A DNA stretch of 5,214 bases, taken from the NCBI GenBank assembly GCA_018903055.1, contig JAHIPW010000139.1:1-5214 (forward strand). Direction: 5' to 3'. Positions 1 through 5,214 of this stretch are shown in pieces (the stretch's first letter is position 1; each line of letters starts with the position of its first letter). The position numbers and the translations under genes are program-made. Below the pieces are notes generated by a model. The model worked only from the letters and a program-made list of their open reading frames with translations, was not told where the DNA came from and ran no database searches. This DNA comes from a bacterium. Its GTDB lineage: Bacteria; UBP18; UBA7526.

Positions 1-521
1 AAGACTTTAGAGAAAACAGCCCGGTAGCCTTTCTCTTGAAATTCCTTACACTTTCTCTTTGTCCTTTCCTCTAAAGAGGCGTCTATGTAGAACTTCTTAT
101 CTGCTTCAGGAAGGACTACGGTTCCGATGTCCCTTCCTTCTACCACAACCCTCCCCTTCCTCGCCATTCTTCTCTGAAACTTGAGAAATTCTTTCCGGAC
201 ACCCGTTATCTTCCCTATTTGAGCTACTTTCTCATCTATTTCAGGAGTTTTTATCTTCCCTGAAATATCCTCGCCCTTTAGAAAGATGTGCCATTCCCCG
301 TCTAATTCTTTAATCGCTATCTTTAATTCAGAGGCCAATCCTATCAGGGTCTCCTCATTTTTAAAGTCAATTCCCTTCCGAAGCGCCTCATAGGTGAGGG
401 TGCGATAGAGGAGACCACTCTCTAAATAGGAGTAACCCAATCTCTTGGCTACTAATTTTGCCAAGGTACTCTTTCCGGCACCTGCCGGGCCATCGATAGC
501 TATAGTTAATTTACGAGCCAT
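1..521 (-). CDS. cmk: Cytidylate kinase (CMP/dCMP kinase), 3' end beyond the window
   Basis: Cytoplasmic enzyme that phosphorylates CMP and dCMP with ATP, feeding CTP and dCTP synthesis. I translated 173 complete codons from ATG at 521; the frame is open to the left edge, and the family is usually about 220 residues, so roughly the last fifth (with the LID region and C-terminal substrate-binding residues) is missing. Seen: P-loop GPAGAGKST at residues 11-19; the substrate-domain motif ESGLLYR at 34-40, retaining the Ser and Arg that align with E. coli Ser36 and Arg41; KTPEID at 91-96; VR at 108-109; and EGRDIGTVV at 128-136, whose Arg130 aligns with E. coli Arg131. The motif more usually reads DTGAMYR or DSGAIYR, so the acidic residue and two hydrophobic positions differ. 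It is separated from aroA by 228 bp. Cmk next to aroA is common in bacteria, often followed by ispH or rpsA. The identity is secure. Confidence 0.96.
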   Translation of the reverse strand, partial: MARKLTIAIDGPAGAGKSTLAKLVAKRLGYSYLESGLLYRTLTYEALRKGIDFKNEETLIGLASELKIAIKELDGEWHIFLKGEDISGKIKTPEIDEKVAQIGKITGVRKEFLKFQRRMARKGRVVVEGRDIGTVVLPEADKKFYIDASLEERTKRKCKEFQEKGYRAVFSKV

Positions 522-524
522 TTA

Positions 525-531
525 CCTCCCC
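525..531 (-). promoter_or_regulatory. Ribosome binding site of cmk with very short spacing
   Basis: On the minus strand GGGGAGG lies immediately before TAA-ATG, leaving only three bases between the SD core and the cmk start, shorter than the usual five to nine. No other in-frame start is available because the TAA at 524-522 closes the frame just upstream, and the P-loop begins only ten residues into the protein, so the ATG at 521 stands. Confidence 0.6.
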
Positions 532-734
532 ATTGCTATATTAAAAATTAAAATGTAAAAATTAAAATGACAAATCAAAATTTAAAAAGGAGTCTGAGAA
601 AAGATTATATAACTTAGTACTAAAGCTTATAAAATTTCTATGCAATACAAGTATTCTTGGCGATTACATTGGTTTTGATATTTAATATGTAATTTTAATA
701 TTTGATTTTTAATATTTAATTTTCCCATCGCAAT
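532..734. repeat. AT-rich imperfect inverted repeat filling the aroA-cmk gap
   Basis: The arms are 540-572 and the reverse complement of 688-720; by hand alignment they match at 27 of 33 positions without gaps. Both are built from ATTAAA-ATTAAAA-type words ending in A-C-A. The symmetry extends outwards to ATTGC at 532-536 paired with GCAAT at 730-734. The loop is about 115 bp and contains the candidate cmk promoter. No open reading frame of note occupies the spacer and I see no GC-rich terminator hairpin. Because both arms are low-complexity AT-rich sequence, part of the match is expected by chance, but the ordered 33-bp alignment is better than composition alone would suggest. It looks like a degenerate intergenic repeat element of unknown class. 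Confidence 0.5.
604..633 (-). promoter_or_regulatory. Candidate sigma-70-type promoter for cmk
   Basis: On the minus strand a perfect TATAAT (609-604) is preceded, after an 18-bp spacer, by TTTATA (633-628), which matches four of six positions of the -35 consensus. Transcription from it would start near 597 and give a leader of about 75 nt before cmk. The spacer contains the 10-bp palindrome TTAGTACTAA (614-623), flanked by TATAA/TTATA. In DNA this AT-rich a good -10 arises easily, so the call is tentative. Confidence 0.3.
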
Positions 735-749
735 CCTAACCATAACCCA

Positions 750-2033
750 TTACCCTGCCACCTTTAACTTCTCCAGGGTTTTTTCAAATTCCGGAAAGGA
801 GGTCTTAATGCAATCGGTATCAGAGACCACTGTTTCTCCTTGAGCCATCAATCCAGCAATGACTAAGGCCATGGCCATCCGATGGTCAGTGAAGCTATCT
901 AACTTTTTCCCCTTTAATTCAGTCGGTCCCTGGATAACTAAACCATCCTCTTTTTCTTCAACCTTTGCTCCCATTCTCGAAAGATTGGTTGCCAAAGCCC
1001 TGATTCTGTCTGTTTCCTTTACTCTCAACTCTCGGGCACCCTTTATTGTTGTCTTCCCTTCTGCCTTTGTGGCAGCAAGGGCCAGAATGGGAAGCTCATC
1101 GATGACCCTGGGAATTATCTCCCCACCGATGGTTATCCCCTTTAATCTACTTCCTCTGACTACCACATCCCCCAGGGGTTCATTATTCTTTTCTCTCAGA
1201 TTCTCTATCTCTATCTCCGCCCCCATTCTCTTCAAGATATCGATTACTCCCGTACGTGCAGGATTGAGACCTACTCCAGAGAGTTTAACATGAGAGCCAG
1301 ACAAAAGAATAGCGCCCACCATGAAGAAGGAGGCGCTTGAGATATCCCCAGGGATACTAATCGGTTTGGCGACCAATTCCTTTCCTCCCGCTATACTTAC
1401 TGTTAAATCCCTGACCTCTATATCCGCTTCCAGGTACTTAAGCATCCTCTCTGTATGATCTCTCGATCTTGCGGGCTCTGTGACCTCCGTCTTCCCTTGA
1501 GCATAGAGACCAGCCAAAAGAATGGCCGATTTTACTTGGGCGCTGGGGACGGGTGTTCGGTAGGAAATAGCCTTTAACCTTTTTCCCTCTATCTTGAGAG
1601 GAGCAAATCTCCCTTCTATCTTTGCTCCCATTCTTTCCAGGGGCTCGACTACCCGATCCATGGGCCTCGTCCTCAAGGATTCGTCCCCGGTAATAGTGGA
1701 GCTAAAGTCCTGTGCCGCTAAAATACCGGAGAGGAGGCGTATAGTAGTGCCTGAGTTCCCGCAGTCTATAATCTCTCCTGGTTGGGATAAACCCCTTAAT
1801 CCCTTTCCCTGAATGGTGAGAGAATCGCTTCCCGCTCCCTTTATCTCAATCCCCATAGACTGAAAGGCAGAAACGGTCTTCAGAACATCCTCTCCCTTTG
1901 AGATCCCGGAGACCAAAGTTCTTCCCCTTGCTAAAGAAGCGAGCATGATGGCCCGGTGGGAGATGGACTTATCTCCCGGGAGGGTGATCTCACCCCTTAA
2001 ATGTCTAATGGGCCTAACCCTGATTTCGCTCAC
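750..2033 (-). CDS. aroA: 3-phosphoshikimate 1-carboxyvinyltransferase (EPSP synthase)
   Basis: Sixth step of the shikimate pathway: transfers the enolpyruvyl group of PEP to shikimate 3-phosphate. The product is 427 residues, full length for the family. Motifs in order: LPGDKSISHRA at 18-28 (Lys22, Ser23 and Arg27 bind substrates); GNSGTTIRL at 92-100; RTRPM at 121-125; SAQVKSA at 164-170; SRDHTERM at 190-197; GDISSASFF at 229-237; IDELP at 311-315 with the catalytic Asp312; KETDRIRAL at 339-347 with Glu340 and Arg343; DHRMAMAL at 383-390; and CIKTSFPEF at 408-416. The GNSGTTIRL form, with Leu where E. coli has Pro101, resembles the Bacillus enzyme rather than the E. coli one. The start is GTG at 2033, which overlaps the tyrA stop as GTGA and gives an N-terminus the same length as E. 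coli AroA. The SD sequence is weak, so translation is probably coupled to tyrA. Stop is TAA. Confidence 0.97.
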   Translation of the reverse strand: MSEIRVRPIRHLRGEITLPGDKSISHRAIMLASLARGRTLVSGISKGEDVLKTVSAFQSMGIEIKGAGSDSLTIQGKGLRGLSQPGEIIDCGNSGTTIRLLSGILAAQDFSSTITGDESLRTRPMDRVVEPLERMGAKIEGRFAPLKIEGKRLKAISYRTPVPSAQVKSAILLAGLYAQGKTEVTEPARSRDHTERMLKYLEADIEVRDLTVSIAGGKELVAKPISIPGDISSASFFMVGAILLSGSHVKLSGVGLNPARTGVIDILKRMGAEIEIENLREKNNEPLGDVVVRGSRLKGITIGGEIIPRVIDELPILALAATKAEGKTTIKGARELRVKETDRIRALATNLSRMGAKVEEKEDGLVIQGPTELKGKKLDSFTDHRMAMALVIAGLMAQGETVVSDTDCIKTSFPEFEKTLEKLKVAG

Positions 2034-2875
2034 AATTTATCTCTTGTCTCTTTTGCTTTCTCAAACTTATGGAGGAGATTATCTCCCTCCTCTTTGGAGA
2101 GGGCCTCTTCCATTTCAGAGAGGATCTCCTTGAACCTCTTGATTGCTTTAGAGATCTCCTCTCTATTGGCGAAAGAGATCTCCTTCCACATACTGGGGGG
2201 ACTGGCGGCAATGCGCGTGGTATCCCGGAAACCTTCCCCCATAAGAGAGAGGACCCTCTCCTCTTCTTGCGCTAATTCCCCAATGAGATTGGTGAGAGAG
2301 GCAGCTAAGATATGGGGGAGGTGGCTGGTAAAGGCTACCAGTCTATCGTGTATTGCACAATCCAGGAAGAGAACTTTGGCTCCCAGATCCTGCCACATAC
2401 TCTTTACTAAGGCAAGTGCCTTCTTATCCGTTTTCTTTACCGGGGTTAAGACAACCGTAGCCTCTTTAAAGAGATCGGCTCTCGCTGCTTGAGGCCCCCT
2501 CTTCTCGCTTCCTGCTAAGGGATGACCACCGATGAAGAAAGGGTGATCTATTCTCTTAAGAATAGGTCCTTTCACACTCCCCACATCAGTTACCACACAT
2601 CCCTTCTTCAGATGGGGAAGGATCTTCCTAAAAGTCTCTATCGTGAGTTCAAGAGGGGTGGCAATTACTACCAGGTCAGCATCCTTCACACCAGAGGTTA
2701 GATCAGTAGTTATCTCATCCACTTCTCTTCTCTCCCGGGCAACCTTTAGAGATTCTTCTCTCCTTCCTACGCCAATTATTCTTTTGGCAATCTTTTTCTC
2801 TTTGAGTGCCAAACCCAAAGAACCACCGATGAGGCCCACCCCAATAATAGCCACCTGATTTATTTGTTGAGGCAT
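2030..2875 (-). CDS. tyrA: Prephenate/arogenate dehydrogenase, TyrA family
   Basis: Oxidatively decarboxylates prephenate to 4-hydroxyphenylpyruvate (or arogenate to tyrosine). From ATG at 2875 the protein is 281 residues: an N-terminal Rossmann domain with GVGLIGGS at 12-19, then the dehydrogenase domain with GGHPLAGSEKRG at 116-127 (His118 is the expected catalytic His), a HDRLVAFTSHLPH stretch at 176-188, and GFRDTTRIAASPPSMW at 215-230, which carries the substrate-binding Arg. There is no C-terminal ACT domain and no fused chorismate mutase. After the second Rossmann strand it reads GVGRREES (35-42), with Arg38-Arg39 where NAD-specific enzymes usually have Asp; this may favour NADP. A longer reading from TTG at 2905 adds ten charged residues but has no SD, whereas the ATG has GAGAGG nine bases upstream, so I chose the ATG. 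The stop overlaps the aroA start. Substrate choice cannot be settled from sequence. Confidence 0.94.
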   Translation of the reverse strand: MPQQINQVAIIGVGLIGGSLGLALKEKKIAKRIIGVGRREESLKVARERREVDEITTDLTSGVKDADLVVIATPLELTIETFRKILPHLKKGCVVTDVGSVKGPILKRIDHPFFIGGHPLAGSEKRGPQAARADLFKEATVVLTPVKKTDKKALALVKSMWQDLGAKVLFLDCAIHDRLVAFTSHLPHILAASLTNLIGELAQEEERVLSLMGEGFRDTTRIAASPPSMWKEISFANREEISKAIKRFKEILSEMEEALSKEEGDNLLHKFEKAKETRDKL

Positions 2876-2884
2876 ATCAACTTT

Positions 2885-2890
2885 CCTCTC
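2885..2890 (-). promoter_or_regulatory. Ribosome binding site that fixes the tyrA start
   Basis: GAGAGG on the minus strand, nine bases before the ATG at 2875. The upstream TTG at 2905 has no comparable purine-rich sequence before it, so this site supports the 281-residue form of TyrA, which begins seven residues before the first Rossmann strand. Confidence 0.65.
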
Positions 2891-2952
2891 TTCTTCAAAT
2901 TCCAATTATCAAATGATGAAAAAGTATCTTCTGAAAAATGATTTAATTCTCA

Positions 2953-3052
2953 AAGTCCGAAATCCGAAAAAATGACCCAATTTCCAATGTCCAAATTTAA
3001 CCATTTTGTCATTAGACATTTATTCGTCATTCTGGTTTCGGGCTTCGTCATT
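2953..3052. repeat. Nested imperfect inverted repeat in the aroF-tyrA spacer
   Basis: Three pairs of arms are nested in the correct order. AAGTCCGAAATCC (2953-2965) pairs with GGTTTCGGGCTT (3034-3045), with one mismatch and one bulge. AATGAC (2971-2976) pairs with GTCATT (3026-3031). AATGTC (2986-2991) pairs with GACATT (3015-3020). GTCATT also recurs at 3008-3013 and 3047-3052. Transcribed from either strand this could fold into a long interrupted hairpin. The AATGAC / TTTCGG vocabulary resembles degenerate intergenic repeats I associate with genomes of uncultivated bacteria, but I cannot check copy number here. It has no U-tract, so it is not an obvious terminator. Confidence 0.6.
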
Positions 3053-3079
3053 TTCCATATGTTTTGGTTACTTAATTCT

Positions 3080-4093
3080 TTAGATGCTTCTTCCTACAGC
3101 CTCTGCTATTCTTCCCAGTTCCTTCATTAGTCTTTCAAAATCCTTAGGCAACAGGCTCTGAGCACCATCAGAGAGAGCCTCCTCAGGATGGGTATGGACC
3201 TCGATGAGCAAGCCATCTGCTCCCGCCGCTACTGCAGCCTTTGATATAGGAGCGATGAGGGATCTCCTTCCCGTGGCATGAGAGGGATCGACGATAATAG
3301 GTAAGTGGCTCAATTCCTCCACTAAACCGATGGCACTGATATCTACTGTATTCCTGGTGGCATCCTCAAAGGTCCTTATTCCTCGCTCACATAAAATTAC
3401 TTCCTCATTCCCACTGGATAGAATGTATTCGGCGCTCATGAAGAGCTCGGTCAAAGTAGCTGCCAGCCCCCTCTTCAGAAGGACGGGCTTCTGGCACTTC
3501 CCCACCTCCTTTAAGAGGTTGAAGTTCTGCATATTCCTTGCCCCGATCTGGATGATGTCGGCATATTCTGCTACCAGTTCTACATCCCGGGTATCCATGA
3601 CCTCAGTGAGAATGGCCAGGCCGGTCTCCTCTTTTGCCGCTTTCAAGTATTCTAATCCCTCTTTTCCCAGCCCCTGAAAGGAGTAAGGGGAGGTGCGGGG
3701 CTTGAAGGCTCCACCCCGTAAGATCGTTGCTCCCGCCGCCTTTACTTTCTTAGCGATGGAGATGAGGAGTTCTTTCTCTTCCACAGCGCAAGGTCCAGCG
3801 ATAACCACAATTTTCTTTCCTCCGATCTTAATCCCCTTAATATCAATCACACTATCCTCTTGTTTAAACTCACGGGAAACAAGTTTATAGGGTGCTAAAA
3901 CGGGCATTACTTTTTCTACCCCAGGATAAACTTCTAAAGGTTGAACCCTTAAGATATCCTCCTCGCCAATAACGCCAATAATCGTCCGCTCCACACCCTT
4001 AGAGACCATGTGTCTTAACCCCAGGGACTCAATTTTTTTCAGAATATGATTTATCTGCTCCTTGGTTGCTCCCCGCTTTAAAACAATAATCAT
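3080..4093 (-). CDS. aroF: 3-deoxy-7-phosphoheptulonate (DAHP) synthase, type I-beta, with N-terminal ferredoxin-like domain
   Basis: First committed step of aromatic biosynthesis: condenses PEP with erythrose 4-phosphate to DAHP in the cytoplasm. The 337 residues match the Thermotoga maritima enzyme in length and layout. Residues 1 to about 70 form the ferredoxin-like (ACT-like) regulatory domain, beginning [10 protein letters not shown]; the TIM-barrel catalytic domain follows. Metal ligands fall at Cys102 (AGPCAVE), His272 (DPSHATG), Glu298 (LIEVHTHP) and Asp309 (SDGAQSL), the same numbering as I recall for T. maritima. [17 protein letters not shown] at 125-141 and LLKRGLAAT at 205-213 carry the phosphate and PEP contacts. 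In T. maritima the N-terminal domain mediates feedback inhibition by tyrosine; the same is inferred here. The ATG at 4093 has a near-perfect AGGAGGT seven bases upstream and sits 4 bp after the hisC stop, so the two are co-transcribed. The symbol follows common usage; some annotations call this type aroG or aroA. Confidence 0.97.
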   Translation of the reverse strand: MIIVLKRGATKEQINHILKKIESLGLRHMVSKGVERTIIGVIGEEDILRVQPLEVYPGVEKVMPVLAPYKLVSREFKQEDSVIDIKGIKIGGKKIVVIAGPCAVEEKELLISIAKKVKAAGATILRGGAFKPRTSPYSFQGLGKEGLEYLKAAKEETGLAILTEVMDTRDVELVAEYADIIQIGARNMQNFNLLKEVGKCQKPVLLKRGLAATLTELFMSAEYILSSGNEEVILCERGIRTFEDATRNTVDISAIGLVEELSHLPIIVDPSHATGRRSLIAPISKAAVAAGADGLLIEVHTHPEEALSDGAQSLLPKDFERLMKELGRIAEAVGRSI

Positions 4094-4097
4094 CTCC

Positions 4098-5214
4098 CTA
4101 CCTCCTCAATATTTTCTTTAAGGCTTGGATGAATTTCTTGTTCTCTTCTTCCCTTCCCATGGTCACCCTTATGTAATTATTCAGCCCCCAGGCACTCATC
4201 TCCCTTATAATAATTCCTTTTAGCAACAACTCTCGACAAATTTTCTCTCCACTCCTTCTTGTCTCGCTACAGGCGGGGCTTACCCTCGCTCCTCTGCGAG
4301 GGGCGGGGTTTAGATTTATGAGAATGAAGTTGGTCTGAGTAGGAACGTATTCCAAACCCAGACTTTTAAAAGCATTATAGAAAAATCTCTTTCCCTCGCG
4401 ATTCATCCTTCTTGTCTTCTTCACCTGTTCTTTATCCTTCAGGCTTGCCAAGGCAGCTGCCTGGGCAAGGGAATTGACATTGAAGGGGAGGCGTACTTTA
4501 GAGAGGAGGTCGATTACCTCTTCTCGGGCAATGCCATAGCCAATCCTCAGACCCGCCAGGCCATAGATCTTAGCAAAGGTTCGCAGGATGATGATATTTT
4601 TATACTCTTTCAATAACCCGATGCTATTAGGAAAGTCTCTTCTTTCTACATAGTCTTTGTAGGCCTCATCGAGAACCACAATAATTCTCTTAGACACTCT
4701 TTTTAAAAATGCTTTGATTTCTTCCTCGTTAACCATGGTTCCTGTGGGATTGTTTGGGTTGCAGATGAAGATGATCTTTGTCTTTTTGGTAATGGCTTTT
4801 AGTATTCCCTCCAGGTCATAGGTATAATCTTTAAGGGGAACAGGAACTGGTTTTCCACCCATGATCTTAGTTACTATCTCATAAATAAGGAAAGAGGGAT
4901 GGCCATAGATTACTCCCTCCCCAGGGTTTAGGAAAGTCTTGGGAATCAGTTCCATAATCTCATCCGAGCCATTGCCCATGATAAGATTCTCTCGTTTCAC
5001 TTTTAATTTCTTGGCCAATTCTCTTTTTAGATAGAAACAGGAGTCTTCAGGATAGAGATATATCTTAGGCAAGTAATCTCTCAGGGCTTTTATGGTTCGG
5101 GAAGAGGGACCCAGGGTATTCTCATTTGAGGCCAGTTTGATAATCCTCTTCAGGCCCAGTTCCCTCTTCACTTCCTCTATCGGTTTTCCTGGCTTATAAG
5201 GCTTTATCTCTAAG
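4098..5214 (-). CDS. hisC: Histidinol-phosphate / aromatic aminotransferase, HisC family, 5' end beyond the window
   Basis: PLP-dependent class I/II aminotransferase that transaminates histidinol phosphate with glutamate; many homologues also act on aromatic keto acids. The frame stays open to the right edge: upstream of an internal GTG at 5171 it reads [14 protein letters not shown], a standard HisC N-terminus, so the true start is outside the window and 371 residues are visible. Numbering from the first complete codon: [11 protein letters not shown] at 32-42, GNGSDEIM at 81-88, CNPNNPTGT at 151-159, DEAYKDYV at 182-189, and [16 protein letters not shown] at 212-227 with the PLP lysine Lys215. 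The C-terminal [12 protein letters not shown] (342-353) is also typical. Between NFILINL and ICRELLLKG there is an odd Arg/Pro-rich segment, about residues 303-320, encoded by GC-rich DNA (see the repeat entry). Its place beside aroF and tyrA suggests a role in phenylalanine/tyrosine synthesis, alone or in addition to histidine synthesis. Confidence 0.94.
   Translation of the reverse strand, partial: LEIKPYKPGKPIEEVKRELGLKRIIKLASNENTLGPSSRTIKALRDYLPKIYLYPEDSCFYLKRELAKKLKVKRENLIMGNGSDEIMELIPKTFLNPGEGVIYGHPSFLIYEIVTKIMGGKPVPVPLKDYTYDLEGILKAITKKTKIIFICNPNNPTGTMVNEEEIKAFLKRVSKRIIVVLDEAYKDYVERRDFPNSIGLLKEYKNIIILRTFAKIYGLAGLRIGYGIAREEVIDLLSKVRLPFNVNSLAQAAALASLKDKEQVKKTRRMNREGKRFFYNAFKSLGLEYVPTQTNFILINLNPAPRRGARVSPACSETRRSGEKICRELLLKGIIIREMSAWGLNNYIRVTMGREEENKKFIQALKKILRR
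4100..4106 (-). promoter_or_regulatory. Strong ribosome binding site of aroF overlapping the hisC stop
   Basis: AGGAGGT on the minus strand, with seven bases from the AGGAGG core to the aroF ATG. Its last base is the first base of the hisC TAG stop (4100-4098), so ribosomes ending hisC arrive on the aroF initiation site. Confidence 0.8.
4251..4312 (-). repeat. Putative in-frame palindromic repeat insertion within hisC
   Basis: This segment is about 70% G+C (34 of 48 bases in 4263-4310), far above its surroundings. It contains a perfect 7-bp hairpin, CCCTCGC (4283-4289) and GCGAGGG (4296-4302) with a 6-base loop, and a direct repeat GGCGGGGCTTA (4272-4282) / GGCGGGGTTTA (4302-4312), 10 of 11 identical with a 30-bp period. 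CTCGCT also occurs twice (4263-4268 and 4285-4290). In the hisC frame it encodes [18 protein letters not shown], without stops. HisC proteins usually have only a short linker here, so about 18 residues look extra. It resembles the Rickettsia palindromic elements in style; the exact borders are uncertain. Confidence 0.55.

Noticed and set aside
640-678. A 12-codon plus-strand frame rich in Tyr, Trp and Phe, resembling an attenuator leader peptide
   Set aside because: It lies on the strand opposite all the biosynthetic genes, has no SD and no terminator/antiterminator pair; the aromatic codons are likely chance in AT-rich DNA.
859-1293. A 144-codon plus-strand open frame opposite aroA
   Set aside because: Antisense shadow of conserved EPSP synthase codons, with no SD and no recognisable motif.
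2001-2492. A 163-codon plus-strand open frame opposite tyrA
   Set aside because: It is antisense to a well-supported gene, has no recognisable domain, is Ser/Leu-rich as expected of a shadow frame, and overlaps two other genes' coding strands.
2030-2905. TyrA starting at TTG 2905 (291 residues)
   Set aside because: No SD precedes the TTG; the ATG at 2875 has one at good spacing and gives the usual short N-terminus before the Rossmann glycine motif.
2906-2950. A promoter for tyrA built on GATAAT or GATACT in the spacer
   Set aside because: No acceptable -35 element at 16-18 bp; the best pair has a 19-bp spacer and weak hexamers, so it is not better than chance in this AT-rich sequence.
2950-3051. 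A 33-codon minus-strand frame (ATG at 3051, TGA at 2950) in the aroF-tyrA spacer, possible leader peptide
   Set aside because: It is read entirely from the nested inverted repeat, has no convincing SD, and its Met-Thr-rich composition reflects the repeated AATGAC words rather than a protein.
4098-5171. hisC starting at GTG 5171
   Set aside because: The conserved HisC N-terminal [10 protein letters not shown] continues upstream in the same frame to the window edge, so this GTG is an internal valine codon.
1-5214. CRISPR array, tRNA, rRNA, riboswitch, T-box, phage or defence genes
   Set aside because: No regularly spaced repeats, no cloverleaf or rRNA-like sequence, no T-box or other leader visible, and all coding space is accounted for by five conserved metabolic genes.

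Overview
The window is a bacterial chromosomal segment in which every supported gene lies on the minus strand. Read right to left, in the direction of transcription, the order is hisC (5' end beyond the right edge), aroF (type I-beta DAHP synthase with an N-terminal ferredoxin-like domain), tyrA, aroA and cmk (3' end beyond the left edge). This is the familiar bacterial aromatic amino acid cluster, often pheA/hisC-aroF-tyrA-aroA-cmk followed by ispH or rpsA, so nothing about the core gene content is new.

Layout. hisC and aroF are 4 bp apart, and the aroF Shine-Dalgarno sequence overlaps the hisC stop codon. A gap of about 200 bp between aroF and tyrA holds a nested inverted repeat. tyrA and aroA overlap by 4 bp (GTGA), so aroA starts at GTG. 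A 228-bp, very AT-rich gap between aroA and cmk is bracketed by a second, unrelated imperfect inverted repeat and contains a weak candidate promoter. The plus strand has only antisense shadows.

How the genes work together. AroF commits PEP and erythrose 4-phosphate to the shikimate pathway, and its N-terminal domain probably senses an aromatic end product. AroA makes EPSP. TyrA oxidises prephenate (or arogenate) towards tyrosine. HisC-type enzymes transaminate histidinol phosphate and, in many bacteria, aromatic keto acids. Cmk is a linked housekeeping nucleotide kinase. Catalytic residues look intact in all five products as far as they are visible.

Organism. Moderate G+C, frequent AGA/AGG/ATA codons, lysine- and glutamate-rich proteins, and intergenic spacers made of degenerate ATTAAAAATT-type and AATGAC/TTTCGG-type words suggest an uncultivated, probably anaerobic bacterium of a candidate-phylum type (for example Omnitrophota- or Aerophobota-like). 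This is an impression, not a placement.

The most unusual feature is a compact, GC-rich, hairpin-plus-direct-repeat segment inside hisC (about 4251-4312). It adds roughly 18 residues in frame at a position where HisC proteins normally have a short loop, and it resembles a protein-coding repeat insertion of the Rickettsia palindromic element kind.
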